26,243 nt of DNA. It comes from JAZGGS01 sp963749485 (GTDB taxonomy: Bacteria; Bacteroidota; Ignavibacteria; Ignavibacteriales; Ignavibacteriaceae). Below are positions 18,842 to 26,243 of this stretch, in pieces. The stretch is from the NCBI GenBank assembly GCA_963749485.1, contig CAVVMV010000031.1, positions 1 to 26,243 of the forward strand, written 5' to 3'. Below the pieces are notes generated by a model. That model worked only from the letters and a program-made list of their open reading frames with translations. It made no database searches and was not told the DNA's origin. The position numbers and the translations under genes are program-made. Position 1 is the first letter of the stretch. Each line of letters starts with the position of its first letter.

Positions 18842-19299
18842 TTAGCTTTTTTCTACATAAGCTTTGATATCTTCCAAATCTTTTGTTAATGCTTTTTTCA
18901 TCGATTTTTTGATTAAAGGTCCCATTACAAATGAAAGAACCTTTGCAATAATAGATTGTGGGATTCCATTAAATGACATGGTCAACAAGGTACTGTTATC
19001 AATCGTTTTTAAACTCAACTTCGTTATGTAAACAGATCCGTGGCTTTCCGCCCGTGTGCAATAATATTCGTTTACCTCCGATTCAGTTATCCACATCGTT
19101 TCCGTCGCTTCTTTTCCAAACATCTCTCTTGTTTCTTCCCACTTTAAACCAACTATATCCGCTGATGGTTTATTTAGAATAATTATTCTTAGGATGCTTG
19201 ATATCATGCTCTGCACAATTTTCAATATCCGTTATTGCCTTCCAAACAAATTCTTTGATACTGTTTTATTTTGATGTCTACCGTGACCGTCAATTTCAT
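18842..19299 (-). CDS. SRPBCC-family (polyketide cyclase-like) protein (frameshifted)
   Basis: ATG at 19299 follows GGAGACAAT and opens MKLTVTVDIKIKQ. After a frame change near 19255 the sequence reads EFVWKAITDIENCAEMI, and after another near 19200 SSILRIIILNKPSADIVGLK, WEETREMFGKEATETMWITE, then LSLKTIDNSTLLTMSFNGIP and MGPLIKKSMKKALTKDLEDI. This is the helix-grip (START/SRPBCC) pattern: an opening strand, a W-x-A/V-I-T-D-I-E-N helix, a curved sheet, and a long closing helix. About 150 residues, normal for the family, which binds hydrophobic ligands in the cytoplasm. It heads a probable operon with the DUF3788, SIMPL and NAD(P)-binding genes. Ligand unknown. Confidence 0.75.
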
Positions 19300-19702
19300 A
19301 TTGTCTCCAATTTTATATTAAAGCTATCCTGAACTTATACTGCATTAAAGTTGGTACATAAACGTTAATTAAATCGTAATTTCTAATCTTTTATGAATTC
19401 GTCTCCAGCTATGCCCACCAGTCTGTATCTTGATATTCCCAGTCATTATTGTGGTTAATCAGAAAGGGATTCACATATTTGCGATTGTAAATTAAAGTAA
19501 AATATGCACATTCTCAATTCTTCACTCTCCTTTTACATCACACTTTATTTTATTTTTGAAAAACCGAACTTTGAATATTCCGTTAATTCATCTGCAAATT
19601 ATTATCGTTTCAAATTGTTTACAATTACGTGATATTTTCGTGATGAAACTACGACCTCCTGTTCTTATTTATGATTATCACAAAAATAACAAGGAGGTAA
19701 TA
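19300..19702. other. Intergenic region upstream of spondin lipoprotein gene
   Basis: The region between the divergent SRPBCC gene and the spondin_N lipoprotein gene. It contains the dispersed repeat at 19448-19503 (listed separately). The plus-strand frame is open from 19556, but the strong ribosome binding site at about 19691 marks 19703 as the true start. I see no other gene. Confidence 0.5.
19448..19503 (+). repeat. Dispersed intergenic repeat, copy A
   Basis: Aligned without gaps to 25363-25418, 45 of 56 positions are identical. The best-conserved parts are AAGGGATTcACATATTT and AAATTAAAGTAAAAT. It sits about 200 bases before the ATG of the lipoprotein gene at 19703. A third, shorter match lies at about 22444-22494. 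Origin and role are unknown. Confidence 0.55.
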
Positions 19703-20404
19703 ATGAAATCGTTCTTTTTGATTCTTTCTGTTCTGGTTCTCAGTTTGTTTACATTTGGATGTAACGAAGAGCCAACAGATCTGCTAACCGATCCCGGATC
19801 CCTTGAAAAGGGGACATCCCATACTGCAGAATACGAAGTTACTCTGGAAAACTTAAGTCCTGCAGGAAGCCAGCCGCTATCACCGCCCGTATTAGCTGTA
19901 CACAAACCAAACTTCAGAATATTTCACATTGGAGGATTCGCAACCGATGAATTAGCACAGGTTGCCCAGGATGCATTTAATGATCCATTGGTGACTTTGC
20001 TAAATAACTCTCCGAAAGTTTCACAAGTGGTTATGGGCGGCGGAGCGATTCCCCCGGGCTCATCGGATACATACAATATTACCGCTCAGGGAAGATTCAG
20101 TAAACTTTCACTGGTAACAATGCTTGTAAATACAAATGATGGGTTTACCGGCAGGAGTAAAATTCAGTTGCCCCGGCACGGAACTAAGACATATTATCTT
20201 AGAACTTATGACGCTGGAACTGAAAAAAATACCGAGCTTACTGCACATATTCCGGGACCATGCTGCGGTAATCCATTTGAAGGTATTCCTGAACACAGGA
20301 GAATCAGATTCCATAGGGGAATAAGTGGTATAGGCGACCTGGATCCGTCAGTATATGGATGGGATGAACCTGTTGCCAAGCTTACTATTACAAGAGTAAA
20401 CTAA
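19703..20404 (+). CDS. Spondin_N-like domain lipoprotein
   Basis: 233 residues, intact. AAGGAGG five bases before ATG 19703 fixes the start. MKSFFLILSVLVLSLFTFGC ends in a lipobox with Cys20, so it is a lipoprotein. Residues ~40-233 read like a bacterial spondin_N domain: AEYEVTLENLSPAGSQPLSP, VLAVHKPNFRIFHIGGFATD, ELAQVAQDAFNDPLVTLL, IPPGSSDTY, RFSKLSLVTMLVNTNDGFTG, then LRTYDAGTEKNTELTAHIPG and the closing AKLTITRVN. Spondin_N domains are best known from animal extracellular-matrix proteins and also occur in bacterial surface proteins. A Cys pair (GPCCGNPF) near residue 192 is unusual. It is probably exposed on the outer membrane, with adhesion or matrix binding inferred. A terminator follows the stop. 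Confidence 0.88.
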   Translation: MKSFFLILSVLVLSLFTFGCNEEPTDLLTDPGSLEKGTSHTAEYEVTLENLSPAGSQPLSPPVLAVHKPNFRIFHIGGFATDELAQVAQDAFNDPLVTLLNNSPKVSQVVMGGGAIPPGSSDTYNITAQGRFSKLSLVTMLVNTNDGFTGRSKIQLPRHGTKTYYLRTYDAGTEKNTELTAHIPGPCCGNPFEGIPEHRRIRFHRGISGIGDLDPSVYGWDEPVAKLTITRVN

Positions 20405-20517
20405 CTCTTAAATTTATAAAATGCCTCCACAAGAGTGTGAGGCATTTTTATATAATGACATCCATTGATGAGTGAAAGAATAAGGCAAACCAGCAGAATG
20501 ATATTATTTTTTTTCAT
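20401..20517 (-). CDS. Possible 38-residue small lipoprotein
   Basis: The minus-strand frame MKKNNIILLVCLILSLINGC followed by HYIKMP and a basic tail begins at 20517 after AAGGTGGAAAG, a good ribosome binding site. The first 20 residues form a lipoprotein signal with a LING-C lipobox. The frame then crosses the terminator of the spondin gene on the opposite strand and stops at 20401-20403, overlapping that gene's stop. It may be a genuine tiny lipoprotein, or the start of a larger lipoprotein whose body was lost or shifted. Only the signal and binding site support it. Confidence 0.4.
   Translation of the reverse strand: MKKNNIILLVCLILSLINGCHYIKMPHTLVEAFYKFKS
20418..20449 (+). terminator. Terminator after spondin lipoprotein gene
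   Basis: AAAATGCCTC (20418-20427) pairs with GAGGCATTTT (20439-20448) around an 11-base loop, 14 bases after the stop, with a short T-run on the plus strand. The loop sides can extend the pairing imperfectly. Confidence 0.85.
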
Positions 20518-20618
20518 CTTTCCACCTTAAAATTGATTTATGCACTCAAACCATAAAATCTGAATAATACCGTATTGAAAAGGGTGTCCGGTTAAGGTGC
20601 TGGTTATGTGTTGTTTGT

Positions 20619-21017
20619 TTATAACGATTTTGCTTTGCCTGTTTTTTTATTCAGCAATATCGCTATCGATGGAAATAAAATCCAAGGTATTATATAATAC
20701 ACACTCAAAAACCAGAATACATAAATAAATTTAAACCCATATCCAAGATAAATGCCACAATAAATAAAATCATAGATTGACAATGGAACTGTAAAATAAA
20801 AGGAGTACCATAAAGAAAGTTTGAATCTTCTTGATGTTTTTACTGGTTTAAAGATAAACCAAATGATTATAGAGAAAGGAATTAACAATAAGATTACGAA
20901 CCAGATTATTGATTTAGTTGAATATTGTAAGTAGTAATCAGGTATACCGGCAAGGAAAAATAGGATCCAAACTATTGTAGCATAAATTAAAATCTGCAAA
21001 TGATTTTTAATTCTCAT
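20619..21017 (-). CDS. Small integral membrane protein
   Basis: 132 residues with four hydrophobic helices: about 10-30 (ILIYATIVWILFFLAGIPDY), 36-57 (KSIIWFVILLLIPFSIIIWF), 70-92 (WYSFYFTVPLSIYDFIYCG) and 98-122 (IYVFWFLSVYYIIPWILFPS), ending in a basic tail (LNKKTGKAKSL). GAGAGATATT precedes the ATG. No catalytic motif is visible and I recognise no family. It is intact and isolated, with about 520 bases of non-coding DNA upstream and the possible small lipoprotein downstream on the same strand. Confidence 0.65.
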   Translation of the reverse strand: MRIKNHLQILIYATIVWILFFLAGIPDYYLQYSTKSIIWFVILLLIPFSIIIWFIFKPVKTSRRFKLSLWYSFYFTVPLSIYDFIYCGIYLGYGFKFIYVFWFLSVYYIIPWILFPSIAILLNKKTGKAKSL

Positions 21018-21540
21018 AATATCTCTCTTAGTACCTCAATATATTTTTGAGACTATAACTAATTGATATTTTATAAACAAGTTTTGGCACCAAAATTCAT
21101 TATATGATAAAATCACAAAACGGTGTTGCCGATAGGCCGCCACCTGACAATTACTACACCTGCGAGACAGCCTAATTAAATCATTTAACTATACTGGATT
21201 AAACGTGACTTTAAACTAACTAATGGATTTCTTGCATTCAAGAAAATTAATTGAAGGTAGTAAAAATTAATTAGATTCAACTACTTTCAGTTTACGGTTG
21301 AGTGTGTTTTTAGAAGGACGGGATTCACCAAGAATTACAGCCTCCACAAATATTATAAGCCCTTTGCTACTAATCTACCTTAGTAAAATTCACCAATTTT
21401 TTCCGGTAATTTAGCAACCCAAGTGCAAATGTTGGCTTGAAGTATTATCTAATTCACTCATATTGCAGAAAAACAAACTTTTTATTTGGTACAATTATTA
21501 GATCAGTAGTGTATTGAGTTTTCTAAAGAGGTAAATAATA
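21018..21540. other. Long intergenic region, possible gene remnant
   Basis: No solid gene is visible. A GC-richer patch at about 21118-21175 contrasts with its surroundings but forms no convincing tRNA or hairpin. On the minus strand, about 21267-21365, some 30 codons read like real protein (GLIIFVEAVILGESRPSKNT, then LNRKLKVVESN and a stop) but have no start or ribosome binding site. This may be the tail of a lost gene; I do not recognise it. Confidence 0.3.
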
Positions 21541-22260
21541 ATGGAACAAATATCATTAGAAATTTTCTTTGATTCGGAAACGGATTGGGAAATGAACCAA
21601 TACAGAATACTTGCCGGAATAAAAAAAGCCAGAACTGAATTTGGTCAAAAGAAAATTTATCCTTCACTTGCAATGCTTATCAAACTAAACCGGGAACTGA
21701 ATCAAATAAAAGATGAAAGAAACAATCTCAGGCAGAATTTTCCAAAACAGATTAAAGGATTTGATTTTAAGGAACAAAAAGTAATTTATGAAACTTCAAA
21801 GAATCTTGAACTCAACGATAATATTGAAGTGATATTCGATTTAATTGATTGGGCATTACCTTACATTAACGAAACAATTGAGGAAGGAACTGTTTTATTT
21901 GATTTTGTTGAAAAGAATATGTTATTAGAGCAAGTTGGTATTCTGCCTATGTACAAAGAGGAAGGGTACTTTATGATTACAGATAATATTGCATTAGAGC
22001 TGCAGGTCCATCGTTATGAATGTTCAATATTTTCATCCGGCAAGGAGAAATACAGATCATTAAAAACTGAGATTGTTAAAACTGAAAAACAGGGAATAAT
22101 AAAAAGGTTACCGGAAACAATTAAACAAGAACTTATAAAAGAAAGAACTGATTTACCGAATCCTGCAACTTTTCTTTTAGATTCAGATCTGGATTTTCCA
22201 TTCACTGAAACAATTATGCCGGTTGCTAAAAGAAAAATGATATCACATATTGCTGTTTGA
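21541..22260 (+). CDS. Unrecognised cytoplasmic protein
   Basis: 239 residues, intact, with AAAGAGG about nine bases before ATG. There is no signal peptide or membrane segment. The N-terminal ~75 residues are helical and charged (YRILAGIKKARTEFGQKKIY, then LAMLIKLNRELNQIKDERNN). The middle is acidic (IEVIFDLIDWALPYINETIE, EEGTVLFDFVEKNMLLEQVG) followed by IMLPMYKEEGYF-like strands (seen as ILPMYKEEGYFMITDN). The C-terminus has TDLPNPATFLLDSDLDFPFT. The pattern is that of a conserved hypothetical protein; I can assign no function. It stands alone between non-coding stretches. Confidence 0.75.
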   Translation: MEQISLEIFFDSETDWEMNQYRILAGIKKARTEFGQKKIYPSLAMLIKLNRELNQIKDERNNLRQNFPKQIKGFDFKEQKVIYETSKNLELNDNIEVIFDLIDWALPYINETIEEGTVLFDFVEKNMLLEQVGILPMYKEEGYFMITDNIALELQVHRYECSIFSSGKEKYRSLKTEIVKTEKQGIIKRLPETIKQELIKERTDLPNPATFLLDSDLDFPFTETIMPVAKRKMISHIAV

Positions 22261-22265
22261 AGAGC

Positions 22266-22376
22266 TTACATCTCCTTTACTGCAGTGAGTATTATCCGTT
22301 CAGACCATACACCCAGTGAGTAAAAGATTAGTGCGAGCGTGATGAGTATGGAAGCCACTATCAATTGTGTTGACAT
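22266..22376 (-). pseudogene. 5' fragment of a TIGR03987/HsmA-like membrane protein gene
   Basis: The minus-strand frame MSTQLIVASILITLALIFYS followed by LGVWSER then leaves the family pattern and stops after about 36 codons. The opening (I-T-L-A-L-I/V-F-Y-x-x-G-V-W-S-E-R) is the signature start of the TIGR03987/HsmA family of small polytopic membrane proteins, which usually continue with RLKPWHLxxFWLGL and run to about 130 residues. That continuation is absent here; the next DNA is the end of the plus-strand gene at 21541-22260. It looks like a truncated remnant, though a short single-span peptide cannot be excluded. Confidence 0.5.
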
Positions 22377-22443
22377 AATTATTTTCTTGAACTGCTGTTT
22401 AAAGATTTTACAAATATAGCTTCAGCAGCTAATCATTCCGGCG

Positions 22444-22494
22444 ATTCCTCACTCTCAATGTATCCTAATTGCCTGGTAATGGATTTACATCTGC
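22444..22494 (+). repeat. Dispersed intergenic repeat, partial copy C
   Basis: Contains TGGTAATGGATTTACAT, close to CAGTAAGGGATTTACAT in the copy at 25363-25418, preceded in both by an ATTCC(C/T)CA(T/C)-like stretch. Similarity is weaker than between the other two copies and needs gaps. It lies about 170 bases before the esterase start. Confidence 0.3.
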
Positions 22495-22665
22495 GCACTA
22501 AAACTTAATATTTATATTTATCATTCTCAAAATTTTTCTTTAGACTGTTTCCTTATAAAGCTTAAAGCTCATCTTTTGGAGGTAAGATTTTGATGAAATG
22601 GTTATCTACTTATAAGTTTAAAGTTGAAAGTAAATTAATATAAACAGCAGAACAGAATGTTATTT

Positions 22666-24134
22666 ATGAAAACCTTTATCATAATAATTTTGCTTGCACT
22701 ATTTTCCCCATCGATATTTTCTCAAAGCCAGTTCCAGGATTTTATAAATAGGGTAAATTCTCTTCCTGATTCCACTGCAAAAGCAGCGGTGATAGATAGT
22801 TTTATGACAGTTGCACGAGCAGAGGGTATTCCATTCATTGAGAATAGTACGGCTAACTTTATTTACATCGGTTCAGTTAGTTCAGTAAATGTACCGGGTG
22901 ATTTTAACGGCTGGAACCAGAATTCTGCACCAATGGTAAATTTAGTTCTTACAAATTTCTGGTATCACTCAAAAGATTTTGAAATGAATGCGCGGCTGGA
23001 TTATAAATTTGTACTAAACGGCAGCAACTGGATACTTGATCCTGAAAATCCAAATACAGTTAGGGGTGGATTTGGACCAAACTCTGAACTGGCAATGCCG
23101 GAATATGTTCAACCGTGGGAGATTGAATATAATCCAAACATAGATCATGGTACAATTGAAGATAAATCAATATTCAGCACAAATCTGAATGCATACATAC
23201 CAGCTTAAAAGTATATTTGCCGCCGGGATATAATAATGCTTCTACTTATCCTGCAGTTTATTTTCAGGATGGTTTTGAATACGTTACACTTGCAAGTGCT
23301 GCAAATGTTTTAGATAATCTTATTGATAGTAATAAAATAGAACCGATAATTGCTGTATTTGTAAAACCAAATAACAGGAATGAAGAATATGCATTCAGCA
23401 AGAGAAATCAATACAGATTATTTTTTGTAGAAGAACTTGTTCCGTTCATCGATAGTATTTACAGCACAAAGATAGATCCGAAACAAAGACTCGTAATGGG
23501 TCCTTCGTACGGAGGTAACATTTCTGCATTGATCTCTTACAATCATCCTGATGTTTTTGGTTTATGCGGTGTACATTCGGGTGCTTTTCAACCAAACAAT
23601 TATGAAGCTTTTACTTTAATTACCACGGGGGATTATAAAGATATTAAATGGAGTTCAATTTGGGGAAGTTATGAATCGCTGAGTCAAAATATGCAAGATT
23701 TTCGTGATTCTTTATTATCAAAAGGATATGAACTGGATTGGCTCGAATTGCCGGAAGGACATAGCTGGGGTTTATGGCGGGCAACAATAGATAACATGCT
23801 ACAATACTTTTTCCCATCATCAGCTACAGGTATTGAAATTAATAAATTGAATGTTCCGGAAGGTTTTGATCTTTATCAGAATTATCCTAATCCATTCAAC
23901 CCAAGTACGACAATGAGATTTACGATTTCCGAAGACGAAAGACGACAGACGCTACGTAATTTAAAAGTTTATGATGTACTTGGAAATCAAATTGCAACAT
24001 TAGTTGATGAAGAAAAATCTGCTGGTAGCTATTCAGTTGTATTTGTTGCTGAACAACTTTCAGCTGGAGTGTATTTCTATGAACTCCAATCGGGGGATTA
24101 TGTTCAAACTAAAAAGATGTTATTATTAAAGTAA
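22666..24134 (+). CDS. Secreted esterase with CBM48-like module and type IX sorting domain (one frameshift)
   Basis: MKTFIIIILLALFSPSIFSQ is a signal peptide; ATG 22657, three codons earlier, is an alternative start. A CBM48/isoamylase-N-like domain follows (ANFIYIGSVSSVNVPGDFNG, then W, YKFVLNGSNWILDPENP). The frame breaks at about 23208; shifting one base restores LNAYIP-SLKVYLPPGYNN. The second part is a putative esterase (esterase D/Fes-like alpha/beta hydrolase): PAVYFQDGFEYV, RLVMGPSYGGNISALISYNH with nucleophile Ser in G-P-S-Y-G (codon about 23505), a likely acidic residue near YELDWLELPE, and catalytic His in EGHSWGLW. The end is a type IX sorting domain (LYQNYPNPFNPSTTMRF to KKMLLLK). 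It probably acts at the cell surface on carbohydrate or ferulate-type esters. Its 3' end overlaps the convergent acetyltransferase gene by nine bases. Confidence 0.9.
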
Positions 24135-25250
24135 ACTCTTTTCGTACAGCCTGTATTTTTTATACAGCTTTCCACCCACGGCTTCATCAAAACGGTTTAT
24201 CATATCGTTATCTTCTAAATTCCAGGACATTTCACACGATTCGTAACCAAGCTTGGCACCTCTAACTTCGGTTTCGTAATAGAGCACAACATTAATTCCC
24301 GTGCGTCTGTATTCTTTTTTTAATCCAAATATAATAGACCGCAAACCTTTAATTTTTCTTTTGTAATAAAGGAATTTTAGAAGTTGTATAGGACCAAGTT
24401 TTCCGTTAAGTTTTTTCAGCACAAAATTTAAATCAGGCAGTGTAATTGCCAGCCCCACAGGTTCACCTTTAACTTCTGCAAAAAGAACAAGTTCAGGTTC
24501 GGCAATCGGTTTTAATTCTTTTGCCATAAGATCCATTTCAGCCGGTGTCATCGGAACAAAGCCCCAGTTGAGTTCCCACGCTGCATTGTAAATATCTTTT
24601 ATTATCTCAACATCCCGTTCGAAGTTTTTCATATCAAGCGGTCGTACAACCACATCTTCTTTGCTCTTTACCCTTTCAACAAGTTTTGTAATCCTGTCAA
24701 CAACACCCACTTCCCCTTTATAATAAGCATACAAATCTTTTGCTTTAACGTAGCCGCAATCTTCACTTAATTTTAAATAATACTCAAGTGTGTAAGGCAT
24801 CATAATGGCAGGATCTAGATCAAAACCTTCAAGCAGGAATCCGCATTCATCATTCGTACTAAGGTTTACTGGACCAAGAATCCGCTCCATACCTTCTTTC
24901 CTGCACCAATCTTCTGCGGCAGTGTAAAGTAATCTTGCTGTTTCAACATCATCAACAGATTCAAACATTCCAAAGAAGCCAAGCTTTTCATTGTGGAATT
25001 CATTATGCCGATCGTTTACAATGGCAGCAATACGTCCTACAATTTCATTTTCTTTTTCGGCTACAAAGAGTTCCATCCGGGCAAACTCAAAAAACGGATG
25101 CTTTTCCCTATTCAGTTTAAATTTTACATCTCTTATTAATGGCGGGACCCAATGCGAATTATCTTTATATATTTTCCAGGGAAGACGTATAAATTTATCC
25201 AGATCGGTTTTATTCGTTACAGCTCTTATCTCAGTTTTGCCGGAGGTCAT
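24126..25250 (-). CDS. GNAT-like N-acetyltransferase family protein
   Basis: 374 residues, intact. The N-terminal half has the fold pattern seen in the large bacterial GNAT-like family that opens ...F-I-R-L-P-W-K-I-Y-K-D-x-x-x-W-V-P-P-L: here KFIRLPWKIYKDNSHWVPPL, then FVAEKENEIVGRIAAIVNDR, EKLGFFGMFESVDD and LGPVNLSTNDECGFLLEGFD. The C-terminal half contains a second acetyltransferase-like repeat (ELVLFAEVKGEPVGLAITLP, then RRTGINVVLYYETEVRGAKL, YESCEMSWNLEDN). Length and sequence are those of the roughly 370-residue conserved family in Bacteroidota and Chlorobi relatives; the acceptor is unknown. No strong ribosome binding site is seen before ATG 25250. It is convergent with the esterase gene. 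Confidence 0.85.
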   Translation of the reverse strand: MTSGKTEIRAVTNKTDLDKFIRLPWKIYKDNSHWVPPLIRDVKFKLNREKHPFFEFARMELFVAEKENEIVGRIAAIVNDRHNEFHNEKLGFFGMFESVDDVETARLLYTAAEDWCRKEGMERILGPVNLSTNDECGFLLEGFDLDPAIMMPYTLEYYLKLSEDCGYVKAKDLYAYYKGEVGVVDRITKLVERVKSKEDVVVRPLDMKNFERDVEIIKDIYNAAWELNWGFVPMTPAEMDLMAKELKPIAEPELVLFAEVKGEPVGLAITLPDLNFVLKKLNGKLGPIQLLKFLYYKRKIKGLRSIIFGLKKEYRRTGINVVLYYETEVRGAKLGYESCEMSWNLEDNDMINRFDEAVGGKLYKKYRLYEKSLL

Positions 25251-25591
25251 TCTAAATTTTCCCTATTCTTTTTTGGAGTTGATTTATTCATCAGTTTCAG
25301 CCAATCCCCAATTTCTTTTTCCACTTTCGTATTAAGTTAGGATAGGACATTCCCCATCCAGTATTGTAATCATTCAGTAAGGGATTTACATATTTACAAT
25401 GTTAAATTTAAGTAAAATGTTTGTAATAGCAATAGTATTAGATATTTCGTGTCTATTCAAAATAAATCTGTTTGCCTGTTCTTCAATATCCGGCTCAGAA
25501 TATTATTAAATTATTTCCTTTTTATTCGAACTTCTTGTTAATATATTCACAAAAGTAAATCGACTTTAACTGAATTAGGAGACTAAGAACC
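25251..25591. other. Intergenic region upstream of MBL-fold gene
   Basis: Separates the divergent acetyltransferase and MBL-fold genes. It contains repeat copy B at 25363-25418 and otherwise only AT-rich DNA. I see no small gene that I would support. Confidence 0.5.
25363..25418 (+). repeat. Dispersed intergenic repeat, copy B
   Basis: The gapless partner of 19448-19503 (45 of 56 identical), containing AAGGGATTTACATATTT and AAATTTAAGTAAAAT. It sits about 174 bases before the ATG of the gene at 25592. The similar distance to a downstream plus-strand gene in each case is the notable point. Confidence 0.55.
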
Positions 25592-26243
25592 ATGGCTGCA
25601 AACAGAAGAGATTTTATTAAATCATCATCATTATTACTTGGCGCTATTCTTTATCCAGGTAAAAGTCTTTTGAGTTTCACCAGGTTGTTTTCTCTACCAG
25701 GAATAAGAGAGGTTCGTCCAAACGTTGGTGTTTTTACAATGGAAGGGGGCACGATTGGCTGGTATGTTTCTGATGATGCAGTGGTTGTTATTGATTCACA
25801 ATTTCCTGATTCTGCAAAAAGTTTTATGAATGAAATCAGGGAGAAAACTGAACGAAAAATTGATATACTATTTAATACTCATCATCATGGCGATCATACA
25901 TCAGGAAATTATTATTTAAAAGATTTTGCAAATAAAATAGTTGCCCACGAAAATTGTCCCTGCATTACAAAAGAAATTTTACGGTGAAGGTGAAAAAGAA
26001 AGTCAGCAGGTTTATGCTGATACAACATTTAAAAATGAGTGGGAATTTGATCTTGGAAATGAAAAATTAAAAGCATATCACCTTGGGAAGTGCTCATACT
26101 GGCGGGGATGCATTTATACATTTTCAAAATTCAAATGTTGTGCACATGGGCGATCTTGTTATTTAACAAGGTATATCCATATATGGACCGTCCGGCAGGA
26201 TGTATTATTGAAGGATCAATCAATGTGTTAGGAAAAGCAGCGT
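25592..26243 (+). CDS. Tat-exported metallo-beta-lactamase-fold hydrolase (frameshifted, partial)
   Basis: TTAGGAGACTAAGAACC precedes ATG 25592. NRRDFIKSSSLLLGAILY (residues 4-21) is a twin-arginine signal. The MBL fold follows: VFTMEGGTIGWYVSDDAVVV, IDSQFPDSAKSF, FNTHHHGDHTSGN with metal ligands H97, H99, D101 and H102, then VAHEN. Frame changes near 25965, 26088 and 26160 interrupt the rest, which reads ALQKKFYGEGEKESQQVYAD, YHLGSAHTGGDAFIHFQNSN (third metal-site His in SAHTGGD), VVHMGDLVFNKVYPYMDRPA and INVLGKA. Preservation of every metal ligand argues for indel errors. The family includes periplasmic quinoprotein-relay-like and lactamase-like hydrolases; the substrate is unknown. The gene continues past the window end. 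Confidence 0.87.

Noticed and set aside
20580..20620. Possible integron attC-like site beside the small membrane protein gene (GTTAAGG and GTTATGT-like stretches).
   Set aside because: The spacing is too short and the paired core sites (GTTRRRY with RYYYAAC) are not both present. No integrase or cassette array is seen.
21118..21175. GC-richer patch considered as a tRNA or structured RNA.
   Set aside because: No cloverleaf, T-loop or extended stem could be drawn.
23200..23220. Programmed ribosomal frameshifting as an explanation for the esterase and other split genes.
   Set aside because: No consistent slippery heptamer with a downstream structure is shared among the breaks, and both shift directions occur. 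Single-base sequence errors explain them more simply.
1..26243. CRISPR arrays, insertion sequences, toxin-antitoxin or phage structural genes.
   Set aside because: I found no regularly spaced direct repeats, transposase motifs, or capsid or tail proteins on either strand.

Overview
The window is AT-rich bacterial DNA with low-complexity intergenic stretches. It most resembles the Ignavibacteria / Chlorobi side of Bacteroidota. The main clues are C-terminal type IX secretion (Por) sorting domains with the signature NYPNPFNP at the ends of two proteins (1194-2144 minus, 22666-24134 plus) and in one remnant (2148-2284). Supporting clues are a VPS10/BNR-type secreted beta-propeller protein, a lipoprotein fasciclin domain, and DUF3891 and DUF3788 family proteins. 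The taxonomic call is an inference from gene content; no rRNA or complete tRNA gene is present.

Layout. 1-1190: a broken gene ending in an excisionase-like helix-turn-helix, then a stretch carrying what looks like the 3' end of a serine tRNA gene (a probable integration scar) and a palindromic repeat. 1194-4792 (minus): a secreted protein with a type IX sorting domain interrupted by a palindromic repeat, a remnant of a second such gene, and a fragmented secreted protein of probable propeller fold. 4847-7554 (minus): a possible micro-ORF, a zinc-ribbon protein and a membrane SpoIIE-type phosphatase. 7840-8408 (plus): a fasciclin lipoprotein with a terminator. 8476-9222 (minus) and 9242-11065 (plus): a divergent pair, DUF3891 protein and the translational GTPase TypA/BipA. 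11140-11717 (minus): a TlpA-like thioredoxin. 11881-15750 (minus): a LolA-like exported protein and a roughly 1000-residue VPS10-like propeller protein. 15996-19299 (minus): NYN/LOTUS protein, NAD(P)-binding protein, SIMPL protein, DUF3788 protein and SRPBCC protein. 19703-20404 (plus): a spondin_N-type lipoprotein. 20401-22376: small membrane or lipoprotein ORFs, an unrecognised protein and a truncated TIGR03987/HsmA-like gene. 22666-24134 (plus): a secreted esterase with a carbohydrate-binding-like module and sorting domain. 24126-25250 (minus): an N-acetyltransferase. 25592 to the end (plus): a Tat-exported metallo-beta-lactamase-fold protein running off the window.

The dominant oddity is the number of single-base frameshifts: at least a dozen genes are split into two to six pieces, yet catalytic motifs survive on both sides of the breaks and the breaks often lie at homopolymers. 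Other long genes (TypA, the N-acetyltransferase, the LolA-like and NYN genes) are intact. This suggests indel errors in the sequence more than wholesale gene decay, so I annotate such loci as single genes and give the segments.

I found no CRISPR array, insertion sequence, phage structural module or recognisable defence island. The most interesting items are the palindromic repeat inside a coding region, the tRNA-Ser 3'-end scar, and a dispersed intergenic repeat lying about 170-200 bp upstream of genes for exported proteins.
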